Part shown: one piece after another, positions 35,139-44,327 of the stretch | Position numbering within the stretch: the stretch's first letter is position 1 | Layout: each line of letters starts with the position of its first letter | DNA from: Bradyrhizobium retamae | Lineage (GTDB): Bacteria; Pseudomonadota; Alphaproteobacteria; Rhizobiales; Xanthobacteraceae | Assembly: GCF_001440415.1 (NCBI RefSeq) | Contig: NZ_LLYA01000046.1 | Location: 113,985-177,984, forward strand | DNA: 64,000 nt | Reading direction: 5' to 3' | Position numbers and translations under genes: made by a program | The notes under the pieces: generated by a model | What the model was told of the DNA's origin: nothing | Database searches by the model: none | What the model saw: only the letters and a program-made list of their open reading frames with translations

Positions 35139-36320
35139 TTAGTCCTCCCCCAGCTTGGGACCGGAAGAGTGTCCACCTTTGTCGCCTTCCTTCAGGGTTT
35201 GACTGGCAACGCGCGCCGCATCCTTGATCTGCTGCCCTCGACGGAATTGGCTGGCCAGACCCGACGATCTGCCGCTGGATGAAGCGGATTCTTGCCCGCC
35301 AGGTGCGCCCGATTTCGCAGGCTGAGAACCCTGGCGAGTGGCTGCCACATCTGCAGCCGAGCTAGCTTTGCTTGCAGACGTGCCAGCAAGTGACGCAGCG
35401 GAACGGAGCGCGCCCACCGATCCACTCGCCGCCATCCGCAACCCGCCGAGCGCCAGCGCACCGCCGCCGATCGCTACAGCCCCTGCGCCCGCAACCGTGC
35501 CGGCAGCAGAACCGGCGCCGAGTTGGGGCGCCCCCGACACCAGACCCGCCGCGACGCCGGGCCCAAATATGCCGAGCCCGAACAAGGAGAGCGCGGCAAG
35601 CAGCAGGCTCATGGCGGAAACAATATCGACCGGCCGGGTCAGCGTCGTGGAAAGCTCACCAAAGATCGTCGATCCGATCCCGATGATGATCGCAAGCACC
35701 ATCACCTTGACGCCGGATGCGATCACATTGCCGAGCGTCTTTTCGGCGAGGAAAGACGTTTTGCCCCAGAGGGCAAACGGCACCAGGATGAAACTCGCAA
35801 GCGTTGTCAGCTTGAACTCGATCAAAGTGACGAACAGCTGGACCGAGAGGATGAAAAACGCGAGCACGATCACGATCCAGCAAAACAGCAGGATCAGAAT
35901 CGTCGGCAGATTGGTCAGTATGTCGAAGCCCGAGAACTGGCCGGTTTCCTCCAGCAGCGGATGTGCTGCGGTGAATCCTGTCGAGGCCACGAAGCCCGGC
36001 CGCATCAGATCCGCCGCGCTCAGCGAACCGCCGCTTGCCTTCAACCCGATGCTTGAGAACGAACTGAAGACGATGCCGGCAAGCGACTTGAAGTTGCCAA
36101 TGATGAAGGCGAATGCCCCGACATAGAGCACCTTCTTGGCAAGGGTAACCATGATGTGATCGTCGGCACGCAGGCTCCACGCAAGGCCCGCAAGCGTCAA
36201 ATCAATGACAACCAGCGTTGAACTCAGAAACGCAACGTCGCCGCCGAGAATTCCAAAGCCGGAATCGATATAGCGCGAGAATGTATCGGTGAAACGGTCG
36301 ATGACCGCGAGATCAGCCAT
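35139..36320 (-). CDS. trbL: TrbL, VirB6-like polytopic membrane protein
   Basis: 393 aa with several hydrophobic segments in the first 270 residues ('VLYVGAFAFIIGN', 'ILLFCWIVIVLAFFIL', 'AMSLLLAALSLFGLGIFG') and a long Ala/Gly/Ser-rich C-terminal tail that is characteristic of TrbL. It corresponds to VirB6, the inner-membrane channel component. Located between trbJ and trbF. Confidence 0.94.
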   Translation of the reverse strand: MADLAVIDRFTDTFSRYIDSGFGILGGDVAFLSSTLVVIDLTLAGLAWSLRADDHIMVTLAKKVLYVGAFAFIIGNFKSLAGIVFSSFSSIGLKASGGSLSAADLMRPGFVASTGFTAAHPLLEETGQFSGFDILTNLPTILILLFCWIVIVLAFFILSVQLFVTLIEFKLTTLASFILVPFALWGKTSFLAEKTLGNVIASGVKVMVLAIIIGIGSTIFGELSTTLTRPVDIVSAMSLLLAALSLFGLGIFGPGVAAGLVSGAPQLGAGSAAGTVAGAGAVAIGGGALALGGLRMAASGSVGALRSAASLAGTSASKASSAADVAATRQGSQPAKSGAPGGQESASSSGRSSGLASQFRRGQQIKDAARVASQTLKEGDKGGHSSGPKLGED

Positions 36321-36332
36321 GGTCCCCCTCCT

Positions 36333-37088
36333 TTAGCGTCCGCCGGTGTAAGCGCGACCGTCTCCAATGAACCGGGTAAAGCGCTCGCGCCCGGCCTCCG
36401 CGGAGGCCTGCTGCTCGACAGCTCGCAGGGCTTCGGCCCGAGCTTGCGTCGCGCCGAGCGCCTGGGCCTGCAGCAACTGCTTGACCTGAAGCGCCAGCAG
36501 TTCGTTACCGGACTGCTGCGCCTGCAGGGACCCGACGGCGCCCGAAGAATTCGCCATCAGGGTACGGAGCGTCTGCCCGTCCTGGTCGAGCGCGGAGGCA
36601 ATCATCGCCTGGGTGACCAGCGTTTGTTTCAGCGCCTGATAAGTGTTGTCCCAGCGGGCTGTCGCGTCCTGCACCATCCGGTTTGAGGACACAGCTGCGG
36701 TATATTGGCGAGGATAAAACCGCTCAAAGTCGCCTTGGGTTTTCTGGACGTCGAATGAGATGCCCTTGGCCTGGGCGATCAGGTTGTTGATCTCGTTAAT
36801 CTTCGAAGTGAGTTGGCCAACGACGCTGCTCGGCAGGCTCGTCAGGTTTCTCGCGCCGTTGATCAGCATCTGGGCTTCGTTTTCAAGGCTCTTTATCTGA
36901 TTGTTGATCTGATCCAATGTCCTCGCGGCGGTCAGAATATTCTGGCTGTAGTTCGACGGATCGAACACCACGATTTGCGCCCCAAGCCGTCGCGAACCAT
37001 TGACCGCAACGACCAGTGCCAGTCCGACTGCGACGACGCTGGTCGATACTTTTCGTGGAACGGTTCTGCCGAATAGCTTTTCCAGCAT
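36333..37088 (-). CDS. trbJ: TrbJ, VirB5-like protein
   Basis: 251 aa with an N-terminal signal or anchor ('VSTSVVAVGLALVVAVNG') and a coiled-coil body ('NQIKSLENEAQMLINGARNL'), the TrbJ pattern; VirB5-like proteins sit at the pilus tip and contact the recipient. No trbK (entry-exclusion lipoprotein) gene is visible in the 12 bp before trbL, where it occurs in some relatives. Confidence 0.93.
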   Translation of the reverse strand: MLEKLFGRTVPRKVSTSVVAVGLALVVAVNGSRRLGAQIVVFDPSNYSQNILTAARTLDQINNQIKSLENEAQMLINGARNLTSLPSSVVGQLTSKINEINNLIAQAKGISFDVQKTQGDFERFYPRQYTAAVSSNRMVQDATARWDNTYQALKQTLVTQAMIASALDQDGQTLRTLMANSSGAVGSLQAQQSGNELLALQVKQLLQAQALGATQARAEALRAVEQQASAEAGRERFTRFIGDGRAYTGGR

Positions 37089-37136
37089 CAGATGAACTCC
37101 GGATGAGAGGGAAGGGATTGCAGTAAACGCGTGGGA

Positions 37137-39743
37137 TCACGCGTCCCTGACATGTTCGAAGGTGCTGATCAGATTGGCCGCCCACTGAAGATCTCGGGCG
37201 GCGAGGTAGTGTTCCGCGAATTGGCTGTGGCCGAATTTGGCAAGTAGCGCCTCGATCAGGCGCTGATCATCGGGCGATGAAGCCGCCGCGAAGGCAAGCG
37301 CAATTGGACCGAGCCCAAGCTCGAACAGGCGATTTCCGGCGCGCGATTGCAGGTAGTAGTCCCGCTTCGGAAAGGCTTCCGCGATCAGGCGCACTTGCGT
37401 GTCGTTAAGGCCGAAACGGCGGTAGGTCTCCGACTGCGCTGGCTCTAGTGCCCGAGGGTTTGGCAGGAATATCCGGGTTGGGCAGGACTCGATGATCGCC
37501 GGCGCAATCTGGCTGTCGGCAATGTCACTGAGCGACTGGGTCGCGAAGACCACGGCGACGTTCTTCTTGCGGAGCGTCTTCAGCCATTCGCGGATGCGAT
37601 CGACGAATAACGGATCGTCCAGGAACAACCACGCCTCATCCAGGACCAGAAGCGTCGGACGACCATCAAATCGCGCCTCGAGTGCATGAAACAGGTAGGT
37701 CAGCACGGGCGCCACCAATCCAGGCAGCGCCATCAGTTCTTCCATCTCGAACGTCAGCACATCGGCGCTGGACAGCCTGTCCGCGTCGGCATCAAGAAAG
37801 CGCCCGTAAGGGCCTTCCAGCGTATAAGGCGTCAGCGCCTGACGCAGTGCGTCGCGTGCGAGCAGCGCCACAAGCCCGGTCATGGTGCGCTCGGCAACTG
37901 GCGCCGACCCAAGGCACTTCAAGGCCGACCAGATCGTCTCCTTGACCTCGGGCGTGATCAGTACCCGTTCATGGGCAAGAACGCCGCACAACCAGTCAAG
38001 CGCCCAGAGCCGCGCTCCCTCGTCGTCGACATCGCGGAGTGGCTGGAACGCTAGTCCGCCCTTCACCCCCAACTCATACCAGGCGCCGCCGAGCGCAAGC
38101 GTTGCCGCTCGGGCCGAACGACCCTTGTCGAAGATCACGAGCTGAGATCTTTGATAGCGGCGGAATTGAAGAGCCAATACCGACAGAAGGACAGATTTAC
38201 CGGCGCCCGTTGGCCCAACGATCAGGCTGTGGCCGACATCGCCGACATGCAGCGTCAAGCGAAACGGCGTCGCGCCCTTGGTTTTTGCCAGGAGAAGCGG
38301 CGGTCCATCCAGATGTTCGCAGCGCGCCTCGCCTGCCCAAACGGCAGACAAGGGGCACATATGAGCGAGGTTGAGCGTATGGACGATCGGCTGACGTAGA
38401 TTCGCGTAGGCCTGCCCCGGCAGGCTGCCGAGCCAGGCTTCCACCGCGTTGACGTTCTCCCGGATCGTGGTGAAGCCGCGGCTGTTGATGGCTCGTTCGA
38501 CCGCGCGAATCTTTTCGTCGGCGGCGTAGGAATCTTCGTCGTGAACCGTGACCGTCGTCGTGATGTATCCGAATGCCACGAGATCATCGCCGAGTTCCTG
38601 GAGCGCCGCGTCAGCGTCGACTGCCTTGTTGTCGGCGTCGGTGTCGAGCAAGGCTGCCTGCTCGTTGAACATCACCTCCTTCAGGATGGCGCCCAGGGAT
38701 TTGCGCTTAGCGAACCATTGCCGCCGGTAGCGGGAAAGTGCTGCCTGGGCTTGCGTCCGGTCGAGCGGCAGGAAGCGCGTCGCCCATCGATAGGCGACGC
38801 CAAGCCGGTTCAAATCGTCGAGTACCCCAGGAAACGTGACGGCCGGAAAGCCCAGAACGGTCACTGTGCGAAGGTGGCTGCGGCCGATCGCTGGTGAGAG
38901 ACCGCCGGTCAGCGGCTCATCGCTCAGGAATGCGTCCAGATAGGCCGGAATCTCGGGAACACTGACGGGATGCCGCTTCGTCGAGACACAGCTGTGCAGA
39001 TAGGTCAGCGTGTCCTTGTCGTCGAGTGCTGCGATTTCCGGCAGAACCGACGAGAGCAGATCGATCGCCCTATCGGTCTCCTGGATGAAGCGCTGGAGAT
39101 GCTCCTGGTACGGGCCCGCGCGGTCCGGCCGCGCTGCGCGTTGCGCCGGCTGACCATCGCTCACGCCATTATGTCCCGGCGCATCGTGGTCGGCCACGAG
39201 CTGCGAGCGAGTGGCCTGCTCTCGCCGAAATAAGCGAGACAACAGCTTCGGGCCGGCCGTTTGATTGCCCGGATTTTCCAGAAACAGAGCCTCCAGCCTC
39301 GAGACCCGCTCGACCGGCGGCAGGTACATGAATGTGAGATGCGAGACGCTCTCAAAATGTTGGCCCCCGTGACGGGAGGGGTCACTCCATGCCGTATCAG
39401 CCGTTCCCTCAAAGGACGCGCGTCGCTCCTCGTCGACCAGCCAGGACACCGCATCGGGAAATTGCGACCGCGGATAGTCCGAGGCGGGTATGCGGGTGGC
39501 GTCGAAGAACAGCGCCCAGCCAGAGCCAAATCTTTTCAGGACATTGTTGACGCGGGACGCAGCGCTCATCAGTTCCGCTTCGGTTGCGCTGTCGAGATCT
39601 GGACCGCGGTAACGAACCGTGCGCTGGAAACTGCCGTCCTTGTTCAGGACAATTCCGGGCGCAACCAGACAGGCCCAGGGCAGCCAGTCGGCCAGCCGAT
39701 GTGCGTGGGAGCGGAATTCGCGCAAATTTAGCATGCGAGCCAT
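37137..39743 (-). CDS. trbE: TrbE, VirB4-like ATPase
   Basis: 868 aa. N-terminal part with 'VLNKDGSFQRTVRYRGPDLD'; the C-terminal ATPase domain has the P-loop 'IVGPTGAGKSVLLSVL' (about 507-522) and Walker B 'TLLVLDEAWLFLDDPLF', plus 'ATQSLSDIADS'. VirB4/TrbE hexamers energise pilus assembly and substrate transfer. A somewhat unusual Ala/Arg/Gln-rich insertion occurs at about 195-215. Overlaps the end of trbD by 16 bp; 48 bp separate it from trbJ. Confidence 0.95.
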   Translation of the reverse strand: MARMLNLREFRSHAHRLADWLPWACLVAPGIVLNKDGSFQRTVRYRGPDLDSATEAELMSAASRVNNVLKRFGSGWALFFDATRIPASDYPRSQFPDAVSWLVDEERRASFEGTADTAWSDPSRHGGQHFESVSHLTFMYLPPVERVSRLEALFLENPGNQTAGPKLLSRLFRREQATRSQLVADHDAPGHNGVSDGQPAQRAARPDRAGPYQEHLQRFIQETDRAIDLLSSVLPEIAALDDKDTLTYLHSCVSTKRHPVSVPEIPAYLDAFLSDEPLTGGLSPAIGRSHLRTVTVLGFPAVTFPGVLDDLNRLGVAYRWATRFLPLDRTQAQAALSRYRRQWFAKRKSLGAILKEVMFNEQAALLDTDADNKAVDADAALQELGDDLVAFGYITTTVTVHDEDSYAADEKIRAVERAINSRGFTTIRENVNAVEAWLGSLPGQAYANLRQPIVHTLNLAHMCPLSAVWAGEARCEHLDGPPLLLAKTKGATPFRLTLHVGDVGHSLIVGPTGAGKSVLLSVLALQFRRYQRSQLVIFDKGRSARAATLALGGAWYELGVKGGLAFQPLRDVDDEGARLWALDWLCGVLAHERVLITPEVKETIWSALKCLGSAPVAERTMTGLVALLARDALRQALTPYTLEGPYGRFLDADADRLSSADVLTFEMEELMALPGLVAPVLTYLFHALEARFDGRPTLLVLDEAWLFLDDPLFVDRIREWLKTLRKKNVAVVFATQSLSDIADSQIAPAIIESCPTRIFLPNPRALEPAQSETYRRFGLNDTQVRLIAEAFPKRDYYLQSRAGNRLFELGLGPIALAFAAASSPDDQRLIEALLAKFGHSQFAEHYLAARDLQWAANLISTFEHVRDA

Positions 39744-39985
39744 CCCTTGTGTTTGGTGTGGCGGACAGCGACTTCCACAAAGGCCGGATCGCGCTTGGCA
39801 AGCCAGACGGCGACGCCGTGCCCTACGATCCAGAGCGCGAGCCCCGCGAGCCAGAGCCTTAAGCCGAGCGCGAGCACAGCCGAAACCGTGCCAAGCAGGA
39901 TCGCGGCAGCGCGCGGGGCCCCCCCAATCAGGATAGGTTCGGTCAGCGAGCGGTGAAGAACGAGTTCAAAGCCCTCCCGCCGCAT
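39728..39985 (-). CDS. trbD: TrbD, VirB3-like membrane protein
   Basis: 85 aa from the ATG at 39985, with the TrbD/VirB3 pattern: 'LHRSLTEPILIGGAPR' followed by two close membrane helices and a basic end. The ATG overlaps the stop of trbC, and its own 3' end overlaps trbE. VirB3 docks the VirB4 ATPase to the membrane. Confidence 0.93.
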   Translation of the reverse strand: MRREGFELVLHRSLTEPILIGGAPRAAAILLGTVSAVLALGLRLWLAGLALWIVGHGVAVWLAKRDPAFVEVAVRHTKHKGWLAC

Positions 39986-40356
39986 CAGATCAGCGCTCCG
40001 CCGCCGAACGAGAAGAACGACAGAAAAAACGAACTGGCCGCAAAGGCGATGGACAGGCCGAACACGACCTGGACCATTTTTCGGAAGCCGCCGGACGTAT
40101 CGCCAAAGGCGAGCGAGATCCCCGTCACCGTGATGATGATGACAGCTACGATCTTTGCGACCGGCCCCTGCACAGATTCCAGAATGCGCTCGAGCGGCGC
40201 TTCCCACGGCATGCCGGAGCCCGCCGCCCAAGCGGCCGACGTCGTCAGGAACGTGACAATGGCGCCGGCGCCGATGTCGACGATGACAGGTTGGGCAACA
40301 TAGCGAAGCCGTGCAAGGCAACCACTCGCGGCTAATACTTGCAGTCTGAACGTCAT
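39985..40356 (-). CDS. trbC: TrbC, VirB2-like pilin
   Basis: 123 aa. A signal-like hydrophobic stretch, then 'SGMPWEAPLERILESVQGPV', then two membrane helices separated by 'GDTSGGFRKMVQ', the TrbC/VirB2 pilin fold. This protein polymerises into the conjugative pilus. 20 bp downstream of trbB, overlapping trbD. Confidence 0.93.
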   Translation of the reverse strand: MTFRLQVLAASGCLARLRYVAQPVIVDIGAGAIVTFLTTSAAWAAGSGMPWEAPLERILESVQGPVAKIVAVIIITVTGISLAFGDTSGGFRKMVQVVFGLSIAFAASSFFLSFFSFGGGALI

Positions 40357-40376
40357 GAACTCTCTCCAGGTCCTGT

Positions 40377-41360
40377 TCAGGGATGATTGGCGGGGGTCGG
40401 CAGGCCGGGCGGTATCTCCAGGACGTAGTCGCCTGAAAGATCGAGGCCTTTGACCTCAACAATTGTCTCGATGCGGCGTCCGGGGCCCCGTCCCTTGATG
40501 AAGACGATGAGATCGATCGCTTCTGCGATCAGCCGGCGGGGAACGGTCGTTACCGCTTCCTGGATCAGTTGCTCGATCCGATAGAGTGCCGCACGCGCGG
40601 AGTTGGCGTGCACGGTTGCTATTCCACCGGGATGGCCGGTGTTCCAGGCTTTCAGCATGTCGAGGGCTTCCCCTCCCCGAACCTCTCCGACCACAATCCG
40701 GTCGGGGCGCAGCCTAAGGGTCGACCGCACGAGATCGGCAAGCGTTGCGACGCCGGGTTTGGTCCTCAGCGCGACCGCATCCTTGGCGTCGCATCGAAGT
40801 TCGCGGGTATCCTCGATGATGACCACGCGCTGGTCGAGACTTGCGACCTCGGCCAGGAGCGCATTGGCGAGCGTGGTCTTGCCCGAACCGGTCCCGCCAG
40901 CGACCAGGATGTTGCGCCCTTCTGCGACAGCCTCGGTGAGGATTTTTGCCATCGCCGGCGAGGCAATCTGCGCTCTGACATAGTCTGACAAGTGGAACGT
41001 GGTTGTTGCGGGCTTGCGGATGGCAAAGCAGGCCACGAGCGCCACCGGTGGCAACAGCCCCTCGAAGCGCTCGCCGGTTTCGGGCAGTTCGGCAGAGACG
41101 ATCGGAGACGATCCGCTGGCCTCGGCGCGGACGTGGCTTGCAACGAGACGGATGATCCGCTCGGCCTCGTGCGGCGTCAGGACCACGCCGGTGTCGGCCC
41201 GTCCGGAACCATGGCGGTCGAGCCAGAGCCGGCCGTCGGGATTGACCAGAACTTCAACAACGTCCGGCTCATCAAGCGCTAGTGCGATTGCCGGGCCCAT
41301 GGCAGTACGCAGCATGTTGCGGCGGCGCTCACGGGTTTCGGGCGAGAGGAGATCAGACAT
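40377..41360 (-). CDS. trbB: TrbB, VirB11-like ATPase
   Basis: 327 aa from the ATG at 41360 ('MSDLLSPETRERRRN'); the longer frame has no support. ATPase motifs: 'NILVAGGTGSGKTTLANALL' P-loop at about 148-167, 'VIIEDTRELRC' Asp box, 'RPDRIVVGEVRGGEALDML' Walker B. VirB11-type ring ATPases switch the system between pilus growth and DNA transfer. First gene of the trb operon, overlapped by the CopG-like gene. Confidence 0.95.
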   Translation of the reverse strand: MSDLLSPETRERRRNMLRTAMGPAIALALDEPDVVEVLVNPDGRLWLDRHGSGRADTGVVLTPHEAERIIRLVASHVRAEASGSSPIVSAELPETGERFEGLLPPVALVACFAIRKPATTTFHLSDYVRAQIASPAMAKILTEAVAEGRNILVAGGTGSGKTTLANALLAEVASLDQRVVIIEDTRELRCDAKDAVALRTKPGVATLADLVRSTLRLRPDRIVVGEVRGGEALDMLKAWNTGHPGGIATVHANSARAALYRIEQLIQEAVTTVPRRLIAEAIDLIVFIKGRGPGRRIETIVEVKGLDLSGDYVLEIPPGLPTPANHP

Positions 41361-41919
41361 AGCCGACCTCCTCTCGTCCTTCCGGAGGATGCTCCGGCGG
41401 CTCACCCGTTGCTTCAGTTGCACGGGGGTTGGTTTTGTCTCCTGCGGTCGGCTGGCCCAACGGCGCCCCCTCCTCCAGATTTCGCAAGAACAGGTCCGGA
41501 TTGGAGGTACTGACCCTGTCCATCACATCGGCCACGAGCCGGCCGCCCGAGGCGACGCGTTTGCCGACTTGGGCAACGAACATCTCGAAGCGCTCGCGTC
41601 CCAAAGCGCGCGCGGCGTTCTGGTCACCCGACGGCAATGGCGGCGTGATGGTGAGGTAGTAGCGGACAAATAGCGCAATGGTTTCCGCCGTGATCGAATG
41701 ATCGCGATCCATCCGATCGAGCTGCCGGCTCAAACGATCGAGGCGCCGCACCAGGGCTGCATCGCCGCTCTGATCGCGCTCCGGATTGAGAAAGCGGTCG
41801 AGGGCTGCGTCAACAATCGCCGACTTGCTGGTTCCTGGCCGGCTGGCTGCCTGCGCAAGACGCTTGGCGACGTGATCAGAGACATAGGCAGACAGTTTCG
41901 GTTTCATGACTTGGTCCAT
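41353..41919 (-). CDS. CopG/ribbon-helix-helix-like protein
   Basis: 188 aa. The first 50 residues, 'KPKLSAYVSDHVAKRLAQAA' and following, look like a ribbon-helix-helix DNA-binding domain; the rest is helical with a polar tail. Genes of this type sit between traG and trbB in this ICE family and may regulate transfer. Starts at an ATG sharing a base with the traG stop (TGATG) and overlaps trbB by eight bases. Confidence 0.82.
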   Translation of the reverse strand: MDQVMKPKLSAYVSDHVAKRLAQAASRPGTSKSAIVDAALDRFLNPERDQSGDAALVRRLDRLSRQLDRMDRDHSITAETIALFVRYYLTITPPLPSGDQNAARALGRERFEMFVAQVGKRVASGGRLVADVMDRVSTSNPDLFLRNLEEGAPLGQPTAGDKTNPRATEATGEPPEHPPEGREEVGYV

Positions 41920-43958
41920 CAAAAAGCTGGAAGCAGATCGTCGTCGTCGCGCGTGACTGCATGGGCGCGGCGAACCGTTTCCGACTGGCTGGCGGCGCGC
42001 TGCATCTGGCTGCGATCGGAGGCCGCGTCGGAATCGTCTTCAAAGAGACGTTCCTCGCCGGAAGAAGCCTCGCCGACGCCACGCGCAGGCTCATCGAACA
42101 GGGGCAGTTGCTGCTTGAGCCCGCCCTCCTCCTCGGCGTCCTGCATCAGATCGCGGAACGGAAGCGTTGCCAGCCGGAGATCGACCTGCCGGAGCTGGTC
42201 CTGCCAATCATGGGCTCTCGAGGGTGGGCGATCAGCGTAAAGGCCGGCATCAAGCCGCGGCGTCGGAAGCAGCCGCCCGGTGAAGTTTGCGTCCTCATAG
42301 TGCCTCAGCTTTTGAGCGCGGACGGGCGCAAGGCCGGACACGAGCACGATTGCCTCCCCCTGAGGGAGCTGCATCACCTCGCCCGGCGTCAGCAGCGGCC
42401 GCGCCGTCTCCTGCCGGCTGACCATGACGTGGCCGAGCCAAGGCGCGAGGCGATGGCCGGCATAGTTACGTTGCGCCCGCAGTTCCGTGGCGGTGCCGAG
42501 TGCGTCCGAGATGCGTTTGGCCGTACGCTCATCATTAGCGGCGAACGCAATCCGCACGTGGCAATTGTCGAGGATGGCGTTGTTCTCGCCGTAAGCCTTG
42601 ACGATCTGATTGAGCGACTGCGCAATCAGGTAGGCGCGGATTCCGTAGCCCGCCATGAACGCCAGCGCACTCTCGAAGAAATCCAGCCGTCCCAGCGCAG
42701 GAAACTCGTCGAGCATCATCAGGAGCTGTCGCTGCCTCGGCGCTCCTTCATTTGTGTTCAACGTTTCGGTAAGGCGGCGGCCGATCTGATTGAGGATCAG
42801 CCTGATCAATGGCTTGGTGCGGCTGATGTCGGAGGGCGGCACCACGAGATAGAGCGTGACTGGCCTGTCGGCCGCAACAAGGTCGGCGATCCGCCAGTCG
42901 CAGGCCTCGGTATTGCGGCCGATGGTTGGATCCCGGTAAAGCCCGAGGAAACTCACCGCGGTCGACAGCACGCCGGAGCGCTCATTCTCGGACTTATTGA
43001 GCAATTCCCGCGCGGTCGCCGCGACCACGGGGTGAACCTTCGGTGCGTCCGCCGTGCCAAGATGGTTGGTCGCCATCATGATCCGCAATGTCTTCTCGAA
43101 CGATTGGGCGGGATCGGCGAGGATTTCGGTGACGCGGGTGAGAGTCTTGTTCTCCTCGGCGTAGAGAACGTGAAGGATCACGCCGACGAGCAGCGCGTGG
43201 CTGGTCTTTTCCCAATGGGTACGGCGCTCAAGCGCGCCTTCAGGATCAACCAGGATGTCGGCAATGTTCTGAACGTCGCGGACTTCCGCAGCGCCCTTGC
43301 GCACCTCGAGCAGCGGATTGTACCGGGCACTGCGTGTGTCGGTCGGATCGAACAACAAGCAGTGCGAGAAACGAGACCGCCAGCCGGCTGTCAGGTGCCA
43401 GTTCTCGCCCTTGATGTCGTGAACCACGGCCGACGAGGTCCAGGAAAGCAAGGTCGGCAGCACCAGACCGACGCCCTTGCCCGAGCGCGTCGGCGCAAAG
43501 CACATCACATGTTCTGGACCATCATGGCGGAGATAGTGGTCGTCGATGCGACCGAGGAAAACGCCCTTGGCCCGGAACAGTCCGGCACCAGCGATTTCCT
43601 TATGTGTCGCCCAGCGAGCCGAGCCATAGGTCGTGACCAGCTGATTTTGCCGGGCGCGCCAGACTGAATTGACAACCGCAAACAGCGCACCTGCAATTCC
43701 GCCACCGGCGGACATGGCGCCGGCGCGCTCGAATATCTCGGGCGCGTACGCTTCGTAGGCATACCACCACTCGAACAGCCGCCATGGCAGATAGACCGGA
43801 TAGCCCGACAGTGTGAACCAGGGTGAGCCAAGGCCGTCCTGATAGCCGAGCGCGCTGGCCGTCCACTGCGTCGCGCCCCACGCCGAGGTGATAACGATGC
43901 CGAAGACAACGGCGATCTGTCCCACATAGATTTTTGCCGGAAACATTCCCTGCCCCAT
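41919..43958 (-). CDS. traG: TraG/VirD4-type coupling protein
   Basis: 679 aa: two N-terminal membrane helices, the P-loop 'FAPTRSGKGVGLVLPTLLSW' (about 155-174), 'AVVHDIKGENW', Walker B 'LLMMLDEFPALGRLDFFE' and 'AQSLNQI'. Coupling proteins bring the relaxosome to the Trb channel and pump DNA. The C-terminal 100 residues are a divergent polar tail. ATG 43946 is an alternative start. Upstream to 44327 there is no clear gene. Confidence 0.95.
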   Translation of the reverse strand: MGQGMFPAKIYVGQIAVVFGIVITSAWGATQWTASALGYQDGLGSPWFTLSGYPVYLPWRLFEWWYAYEAYAPEIFERAGAMSAGGGIAGALFAVVNSVWRARQNQLVTTYGSARWATHKEIAGAGLFRAKGVFLGRIDDHYLRHDGPEHVMCFAPTRSGKGVGLVLPTLLSWTSSAVVHDIKGENWHLTAGWRSRFSHCLLFDPTDTRSARYNPLLEVRKGAAEVRDVQNIADILVDPEGALERRTHWEKTSHALLVGVILHVLYAEENKTLTRVTEILADPAQSFEKTLRIMMATNHLGTADAPKVHPVVAATARELLNKSENERSGVLSTAVSFLGLYRDPTIGRNTEACDWRIADLVAADRPVTLYLVVPPSDISRTKPLIRLILNQIGRRLTETLNTNEGAPRQRQLLMMLDEFPALGRLDFFESALAFMAGYGIRAYLIAQSLNQIVKAYGENNAILDNCHVRIAFAANDERTAKRISDALGTATELRAQRNYAGHRLAPWLGHVMVSRQETARPLLTPGEVMQLPQGEAIVLVSGLAPVRAQKLRHYEDANFTGRLLPTPRLDAGLYADRPPSRAHDWQDQLRQVDLRLATLPFRDLMQDAEEEGGLKQQLPLFDEPARGVGEASSGEERLFEDDSDAASDRSQMQRAASQSETVRRAHAVTRDDDDLLPAF

Positions 43959-44327
43959 TCACAGCGCGACGTGAACAGCGCGATGAAAAGGACGAGAACG
44001 ATGCACATTCAATCGAAATAAAAATCGTGGCTCGCAACGAAATCCGCGCTGATCAAATGCGAACTGAAGTGATCATGCGCGCTGCAATGTCAGCCCATGT
44101 CAGGAAGCGCTTCAATAGAATGTGAGCAGCGTGACAACGCTGGCTTACGCTTCCAGCATCTCCCAGGCGGACAATGGATTGCTGGGACATTCCGATCGGA
44201 ACGTCGCGACTCGGGTTCTCCACGACCGGCGATCCTTCGATTCTATTCGAGATCCTGAATTTTGAGGCCACTCAGTCAATCTACCGACGGCAGCTCGGAC
44301 CGCTGCGCTGGGCCTGTAATCCGCCTG
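43959..44327. other. Gap between traG and the nucleotidyltransferase gene
   Basis: About 370 bp. One minus-strand frame of 72 codons (44053-44271) has no recognisable content and no convincing ribosome-binding site. No strong repeat was seen. It likely carries the traG promoter. Confidence 0.35.
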